From NCBI RefSeq assembly GCF_041435095.1, contig NZ_CP108025.1:4836001-4900000 (forward strand): a stretch of 64,000 nt of DNA, in the 5' to 3' direction. The notes under the pieces were generated by a model. It was not told the DNA's origin. It ran no database searches and saw only the letters and a program-made list of their open reading frames with translations. Both the position numbers and the translations under genes were made by a program. This document shows positions 59,636-64,000 of this stretch, one piece after another (positions within the stretch are counted from its first letter, which is position 1; each line of letters starts with the position of its first letter). The DNA is from Kitasatospora sp. NBC_00315. GTDB lineage: Bacteria > Actinomycetota > Actinomycetes > Streptomycetales > Streptomycetaceae.

Positions 59636-60883
59636 TCAGTCGCGGGCCTCGGCGAGCAGCTTCTGGATGCGGCCGACGCCCTCGGCGAGGTCGGCGTCGC
59701 CCAGGGCGTAGGACAGGCGCAGGTAGCCGGGGGTGCCGAAGGCCTCGCCGGGGACGACCGCGACCTCGGCCTCGTCCAGGATCAGGCCCGCCAGCTCGGC
59801 GGAGGTGGCCGGCCGGCGCCCGCGGATCTCCTTGCCGAGCAGGCCCTTCACCGACGGGTAGACGTAGAACGCGCCCTCGGGCTCGGGGCAGAGCACGCCG
59901 TCGATCTCGTTGAGCATCCGGACGACGGCCTGCCGGCGGCGGTCGAAGGCGGTACGCATCTCGTGCACCGCCGAGAGGTCGCCGGAGACGGCCGCGAGGG
60001 CGGCGCGCTGGGCCACGTTGGAGACGTTCGAGGTGGCGTGCGACTGGAGGTTGGTCGCGGCCTTGACGACGTCCTCGGGGCCGATCACCCAGCCCACCCG
60101 CCAGCCGGTCATGGCGTAGGTCTTGGCGACGCCGTTGACCACGATGGTCCTGTCGGCGAGCTCGGGCAGCAGGGCCGGCAGCGAGACGAACTCGGCGTCG
60201 CCGTAGACCAGGTGCTCGTAGATCTCGTCGGTGAGCACCCAGAGGCCGTGCTCCAGGGCCCAGCGGCCGACCGCCTCGACCTCGTCACGGGTGTACACCG
60301 CGCCGGTCGGGTTGGAGGGCGAGACGAACAGCAGCACCTTGGTGTTCTCGGTGCGCGCGGCCTCCAGCTGCTCGACCGAGACCTTGTAGCCGGTGGTCTC
60401 GTCGGCCACCACCTCGACCGGGACGCCGCCGGCCAGCCGGATCGACTCCGGGTAGGTGGTCCAGTACGGGGCCGGGACGACGACCTCGTCCCCCGGGTCG
60501 AGGATCGCGGCGAAGGCCTCGTAGATCGCCTGCTTGCCGCCGTTGGTCACCAGCACCTGCGAGGCGTCCACCCGGTAGCCGGAGTCGCGCAGCGTCTTCG
60601 CGGCGATGGCGCCCCTGAGCTCGGGCAGGCCGCCGGCCGGGGTGTACCGGTGGTTGCGGGGGTCGCGGCAGGCCTCGACGGCCGCCTCGACGATGTAGTC
60701 CGGGGTGGGGAAGTCCGGTTCGCCCGCGCCGAAGCCGATCACCGGCCGGCCGGCCGACTTGAGGGCCTTGGCCCTGGCGTCGACCGCGAGGGTGGCGGAC
60801 TCGGCTATCGCGCCGATCCGGGCGGACACCCGGCGGTCTGCGGGACGGGCGGGACGGTCGCTCTGCGGGGTGGAAGCGCTCAT
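59636..60883 (-). CDS. aspC: aspartate/aromatic aminotransferase (class I PLP)
   Basis: A 415-residue aminotransferase of fold type I. The PLP Lys is in NGVAKTYAMTGWRVGW near residue 250; SPSNPTGAVY and the YEHLVYGD stretch bind cofactor; the substrate-carboxylate Arg is in YLRLSYALG near 390. ATG 60883 is used; upstream frame lacks the family. It converts aspartate/oxoglutarate to oxaloacetate/glutamate and may handle aromatic pairs. The order add-aspC-tRNA-Trp-secE is conserved in streptomycetes as I recall. Confidence 0.93.
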   Translation of the reverse strand: MSASTPQSDRPARPADRRVSARIGAIAESATLAVDARAKALKSAGRPVIGFGAGEPDFPTPDYIVEAAVEACRDPRNHRYTPAGGLPELRGAIAAKTLRDSGYRVDASQVLVTNGGKQAIYEAFAAILDPGDEVVVPAPYWTTYPESIRLAGGVPVEVVADETTGYKVSVEQLEAARTENTKVLLFVSPSNPTGAVYTRDEVEAVGRWALEHGLWVLTDEIYEHLVYGDAEFVSLPALLPELADRTIVVNGVAKTYAMTGWRVGWVIGPEDVVKAATNLQSHATSNVSNVAQRAALAAVSGDLSAVHEMRTAFDRRRQAVVRMLNEIDGVLCPEPEGAFYVYPSVKGLLGKEIRGRRPATSAELAGLILDEAEVAVVPGEAFGTPGYLRLSYALGDADLAEGVGRIQKLLAEARD

Positions 60884-61141
60884 GCCCGCATGGTCGCAGA
60901 ACCGGCTCGAACCGGCATCGGACTTCGATGATCCGTACCCGCGCGGTCCGGCACGGGCGGGCCCCGCCGGGGCCGGTCCGGTGACGGCGCGGCCCCGCCG
61001 GGGTGAGAGGTTCGACCAATCGCCCCGGAACACGTACACTCACTGCTCGATGGCCCCCGAAATGCGGCTTCCACCGCCTGTGCCTACAGCGGCCCGGGAT
61101 GCGGTAGGTTGGGGGACACTGCAGGCGCCGCGAGGTGCCGT

Positions 61142-61214
61142 AGGGCAATAGCTCAATTGGTAGAGCACCGGTCTCCAAAACCGGCGGTTGGGGGTTCAAG
61201 TCCCTCTTGCCCTG
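61142..61214 (+). tRNA. tRNA-Trp (CCA)
   Basis: A 73-nt tRNA. Acceptor AGGGCAA pairs with TTGCCCT; anticodon CCA in CCGGTCTCCAAAACCGG; T-arm GGGGG-TTCAAGT-CCCTC. Discriminator G. It precedes secE by about 150 bp, as in other bacteria. Confidence 0.96.
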
Positions 61215-61360
61215 CTGCTTGATCCGTACCGAGCCCGTTCGCTCTTGCCGAGCGAGCGGGCTTGATGCGGAGAGGGCCTCAATCAGCACTGCTTTCGCCG
61301 GATCGCTCGTGCTCAAGGCGCGCGCGACGCTCGGCTGGACCCGGATTCAGGTGAGGACGA

Positions 61361-61729
61361 GTGACGGAGACCACGGGCTCCACCGCAACGCCTGAGAGCG
61401 GCAACCCCGAGGGTGCCGAAGGCGCTGACGGGGCCACGCATGTCGAGGGCGAGGAGAAGGAACTCTCGCGCCGCGACCGCAAGCGTGCCAACCGCTCCGG
61501 CGGTGACGGTGACAAGAAGTCCGGCAAGCGTGCCAAGAAGGGCCCCTTCGCCCGGCTCGCGCTGTTCTACCGCCAGATCATCGCGGAACTGCGCAAGGTC
61601 GTCTGGCCGAGCCGCAACGAACTGGTCAACTACACCACGGTCGTCGTGGTCTTCGTCGTCGTGATCATGGCCCTGGTGTCCGCTCTCGACTTCGGCTTCG
61701 CCAAGCTCAGCCTGTGGATCTTCGGCTGA
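61361..61729 (+). CDS. secE: preprotein translocase subunit SecE
   Basis: A 122-residue SecE. The amphipathic QIIAELRKVVWPSRNELVNYT block (near residues 72-92) and the single C-terminal transmembrane helix are typical. The N-terminal about 60 residues are an acidic then Lys/Arg-rich extension, common in actinomycetes. It stabilises SecY in the Sec channel. GTG 61361 is preceded by GAGGA. It sits just before nusG, the classical order. Confidence 0.96.
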   Translation: MTETTGSTATPESGNPEGAEGADGATHVEGEEKELSRRDRKRANRSGGDGDKKSGKRAKKGPFARLALFYRQIIAELRKVVWPSRNELVNYTTVVVVFVVVIMALVSALDFGFAKLSLWIFG

Positions 61730-61795
61730 CCGACGACTGACCCGACAGCGCTGAAACCGGCCGGTGGACCCGGCTGCGGCAGCTTGAACGAACAC

Positions 61796-61829
61796 CTCGA
61801 CCCGGGCCGATTCATTGGTCCGGGTCGAG
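61796..61829 (+). terminator. hairpin between secE and nusG
   Basis: A 13-bp stem with one G-T pair (61796-61808 with 61817-61829), loop GATTCATT, 66 bases after secE. It may end or attenuate secE transcripts; a promoter for nusG would then lie between 61830 and 61981. Confidence 0.6.
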
Positions 61830-61981
61830 CTGTCGGCGGCGGACGTACGAGCCCGCTACCGTTGACTCGGTACTGTTGAAGTCTCTGAGTCGTTTTTCCT
61901 GGCGCGCCCGCGTGAGCAGCGCGGCGCCGGAGCGGCCCGGAGCGCGCCACCTTCACCATCTCCAGGAAAGAAGCAGCCACC

Positions 61982-62950
61982 GTGTCTGAGTCCCCCCTGT
62001 ACGACGCCGACGAGACCGTCCGCGAGGCGGATGTCGCCGCCGAGCTGGACGAGGCCGCGCTGGCTGACAGTGCCGCCGACTCCGAGTCCGCCGAGCAGAT
62101 CGTGGACGCCGTGGACAGCGACGAGGACGAGGTCGAGGCGCAGGACGAGGCCGCCGCCGACGTGCCGGCCGAGACCGCCGCGGTGCACGTGGAGGCCGAC
62201 GAGGCCGACGCCGAGGAGATCGAGGCCGAGGCCGCCGCCTCCGACGAGGACCTGGACGAGACCGAGGCCGAGCTCGCCGACGACGAGGCCGAGCCCGTCG
62301 ACGACGAGACCGAGCTCGCCGACGAGGCCGAGCCGGAGGTCGAGGTCGACCCGGTCGCCGAGTTCCGCGAGAAGCTGCGCACCGCTCCGGGCGAGTGGTA
62401 CGTCATCCACACCTACGCGGGTTACGAGAACCGCGTGAAGCAGAACCTGGAGCAGCGCTCCGTCTCCCTGAACGTCGAGGACTACATCTTCCAGTCCGAG
62501 GTGCCGCAGGAGGAGGTCGTCCAGATCAAGAACGGCGACCGCAAGACCATCCGCCAGAACAAGCTCCCCGGCTACGTCCTGGTCCGGATGGACCTCACGC
62601 CCGAGTCCTGGGGCGTCGTGCGCAACACCCCGGGTGTCACCGGCTTCGTGGGCAACGCCTACGACCCGTACCCGCTGACCCTGGACGAGGTCGTCAAGAT
62701 GCTCGCCCCCGACGTGGAGCGCCAGGCGGCCAAGGAGGCCGGCCGGCCGGTTCCCGGCAGGCCGATCGAGGTCCAGGTGCTCGACTTCGAGGTCGGCGAC
62801 TCGGTCACCGTCACCGACGGCCCGTTCGCGACCCTGCAGGCGACCATCAACGAGATCAACCCTGACTCCAAGAAGGTCAAGGGCCTGGTCGAGATCTTCG
62901 GTCGTGAGACCCCGGTCGAGCTGTCGTTCGACCAGATCCAGAAGAACTGA
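61982..62950 (+). CDS. nusG: transcription antitermination factor NusG
   Basis: A 322-residue NusG. The first about 125 residues are a very acidic Glu/Asp/Ala region, typical of streptomycetes. The NGN domain (WYVIHTYAGYENRVKQNLEQR ... PGYVLVRMDL) and KOW domain (VGDSVTVTDGPFATLQATI) follow. It binds RNA polymerase and couples transcription with translation. GTG 61982 follows an AGGAAAG site. A U-tract terminator between nusG and rplK may separate ribosomal-protein expression from nusG. Confidence 0.96.
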   Translation: MSESPLYDADETVREADVAAELDEAALADSAADSESAEQIVDAVDSDEDEVEAQDEAAADVPAETAAVHVEADEADAEEIEAEAAASDEDLDETEAELADDEAEPVDDETELADEAEPEVEVDPVAEFREKLRTAPGEWYVIHTYAGYENRVKQNLEQRSVSLNVEDYIFQSEVPQEEVVQIKNGDRKTIRQNKLPGYVLVRMDLTPESWGVVRNTPGVTGFVGNAYDPYPLTLDEVVKMLAPDVERQAAKEAGRPVPGRPIEVQVLDFEVGDSVTVTDGPFATLQATINEINPDSKKVKGLVEIFGRETPVELSFDQIQKN

Positions 62951-62961
62951 CACCGATCACC

Positions 62962-63004
62962 GGTTCGGGGGCGGGGCCACGGGCCTCGCCCCCGAACCCG
63001 TTTT
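62962..63004 (+). terminator. intrinsic terminator between nusG and rplK
   Basis: GGTTCGGGGGCG (62962-62973) pairs with CGCCCCCGAACC (62987-62998), then CGTTTT. It lies 12 bases after the nusG stop and 113 before rplK, so rplK-rplA probably also has its own promoter. Confidence 0.85.
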
Positions 63005-63116
63005 GGTCCAGCGGCGCATCCGCGTTAGCCTGGTTCGATGTGTGCGCTGCCGTCCGGGTGTCGCCCCGCCTGGCCGCACACTTCGACAATCCCCTCTCAG
63101 AAGGACCCGGAGAGAC

Positions 63117-63551
63117 ATGCCTCCCAAGAAGAAGAAGATCACGGGGCTCATCAAGCTCCAGATCAAGGCCGGTGCGGCCAACCCGGCTCCGCCGGTCGGC
63201 CCCGCGCTGGGCCAGCACGGCGTGAACATCATGGAGTTCTGCAAGGCCTACAACGCCGCGACCGAGTCGCAGCGCGGCATGATCGTGCCGGTGGAGATCA
63301 CGGTCTACGACGACCGCTCCTTCACCTTCATCACGAAGACGCCGCCGGCCGCGCGCCTCATCCTGAAGGCCGCGGGCGTGGAGAAGGGCTCGGCCGAGCC
63401 GCACAAGACCAAGGTCGCCAAGCTCACCGGCGCCCAGGTCCGCGAGATCGCCACCGTGAAGCTCCCCGACCTGAACGCCAACGACCTGGACGCGGCGGCG
63501 AAGATCATCGCCGGCACCGCCCGGTCGATGGGCATCACGGTCGAGGGCTGA
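63117..63551 (+). CDS. rplK: 50S ribosomal protein L11
   Basis: A 144-residue L11 over its complete length: [45 protein letters not shown] (N-terminal, with the Pro-rich hinge) and a C-terminal rRNA-binding domain ending in [15 protein letters not shown]. It organises the GTPase-associated centre, the thiostrepton site. ATG 63117 follows a GGAGAG site. Confidence 0.97.
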
Positions 63552-63649
63552 CCCAGCCCGTCCCGGTCGGGACCGACGTCCCGGCCATTCCTGTGGCAGG
63601 GCCGGCGCGGCCCGTACACCACGACTCCGCTATCTATTCAGGAGCAGCA

Positions 63650-64000
63650 GTGAAGCGCAGCAAGGCTCTGGTGGCCGCGGCCGCCAAGGTTGACCGCGAC
63701 CGTCTCTACGCCCCCCTTGAGGCCATCCGCCTCGCCAAGGAGACGTCGAGCACCAAGTTCGACAGCACCGTCGAGGTGGCCATGCGTCTGGGCGTCGACC
63801 CGCGCAAGGCCGACCAGATGGTCCGCAGCACCGTGATCCTCCCGCACGGCACCGGTAAGACCGCTCGGGTCCTGGTCTTCGCGACCGGCGAGCGTGCCGA
63901 GGCCGCGCGTGCTGCGGGTGCCGACATCGTCGGTTCGGACGAGCTCATCGACGAGGTCGCCAAGGGCCGCCTCGACTTCGACGCCGTCGTCGCCACCCCG
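63650..64000 (+). CDS. rplA: 50S ribosomal protein L1, N-terminal part
   Basis: The frame starts at GTG 63650 after AGGAG and runs off the window at base 64000, giving 117 residues. The sequence matches L1: KRSKALVAAAAKVDRDRLY, FDSTVEVAMRLGVDPRKADQMVR, LPHGTGKTARVLVFATG and the start of the second half. L1 forms the ribosomal stalk and represses its own operon by binding its mRNA. The remaining half lies outside. Confidence 0.97.
   Translation, partial: MKRSKALVAAAAKVDRDRLYAPLEAIRLAKETSSTKFDSTVEVAMRLGVDPRKADQMVRSTVILPHGTGKTARVLVFATGERAEAARAAGADIVGSDELIDEVAKGRLDFDAVVATP

Noticed and set aside
61982..62360. Acidic N-terminus of NusG as a separate gene or wrong start
   Set aside because: Long Glu/Asp/Ala leaders are normal for streptomycete NusG, and the GTG at 61982 has a proper ribosome site.

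Overview
This is 64 kb of very GC-rich chromosome from a filamentous actinomycete of the Streptomyces/Kitasatospora type. Pointers to that group are the GC-saturated third codon positions, many GTG starts, the futalosine menaquinone genes, an AfsK-like PQQ kinase, an XRE-DUF5753/DUF397 pair, NusG with a long acidic leader, and the order rpmG - MaoC pair - murB - adenosine deaminase - aminotransferase - tRNA-Trp - secE - nusG - rplK - rplA. From memory the conserved blocks resemble the S. coelicolor regions near SCO4490-4494, SCO4599-4609 and SCO4635-4649; this was not searched.

Region by region. 1-8.4 kb: menaquinone (futalosine) genes ubiD-like (partial), mqnP/ubiA, ubiX and mqnE, interrupted by a small-gene/XRE-DUF397 island, a VOC protein, a MOSC protein, a cyclase, an Lrp regulator and a PLP lyase. 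8.4-18.6 kb: an L,D-transpeptidase with a Tyr/Gln/Pro-rich tail, a KAS III, a TetR regulator, an AfsK-like kinase, galE, an HtrA lipoprotein protease and an orphan histidine kinase. 18.8-29 kb: nuoABCHIJKLMN, a complex I operon without nuoD, nuoE, nuoF or nuoG, followed by htpX. 30-38 kb: amino-acid permease/Lrp divergon, lone cytochrome oxidase subunit I, YccF, an RraA-like protein, a methyltransferase/TetR divergon with paired operators, and a cold-shock gene with a structured leader.

38.4-49.5 kb is accessory and decaying. An FtsX permease and a histidine kinase have both lost their 5' halves at one junction near 40.87 kb. An APC-type amino-acid permease at 46.4-47.3 kb has a large internal deletion. 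Around these lie intact peptidases (M20, M24), a uracil-DNA glycosylase, a PAP2 membrane protein, and an MFS exporter with its divergent HTH regulator. 49.8-54.1 kb: YajQ, tRNA-Tyr, an Fe/Mn superoxide dismutase with a candidate nickel-responsive Nur box, and a KimA-like potassium transporter. 54.2-64 kb: a degenerate amidohydrolase, then the conserved translation/secretion/cell-wall block with tRNA-Thr, tRNA-Met and tRNA-Trp, ending inside rplA.

Many gene ends carry long perfect hairpins acting as factor-independent terminators, often shared by convergent genes. No CRISPR array, prophage, integrase or insertion sequence was seen. The most unusual signals are the incomplete nuo operon with its modified NuoB and NuoC, the double-truncation junction, the cold-shock leader, and the paired TetR operators.
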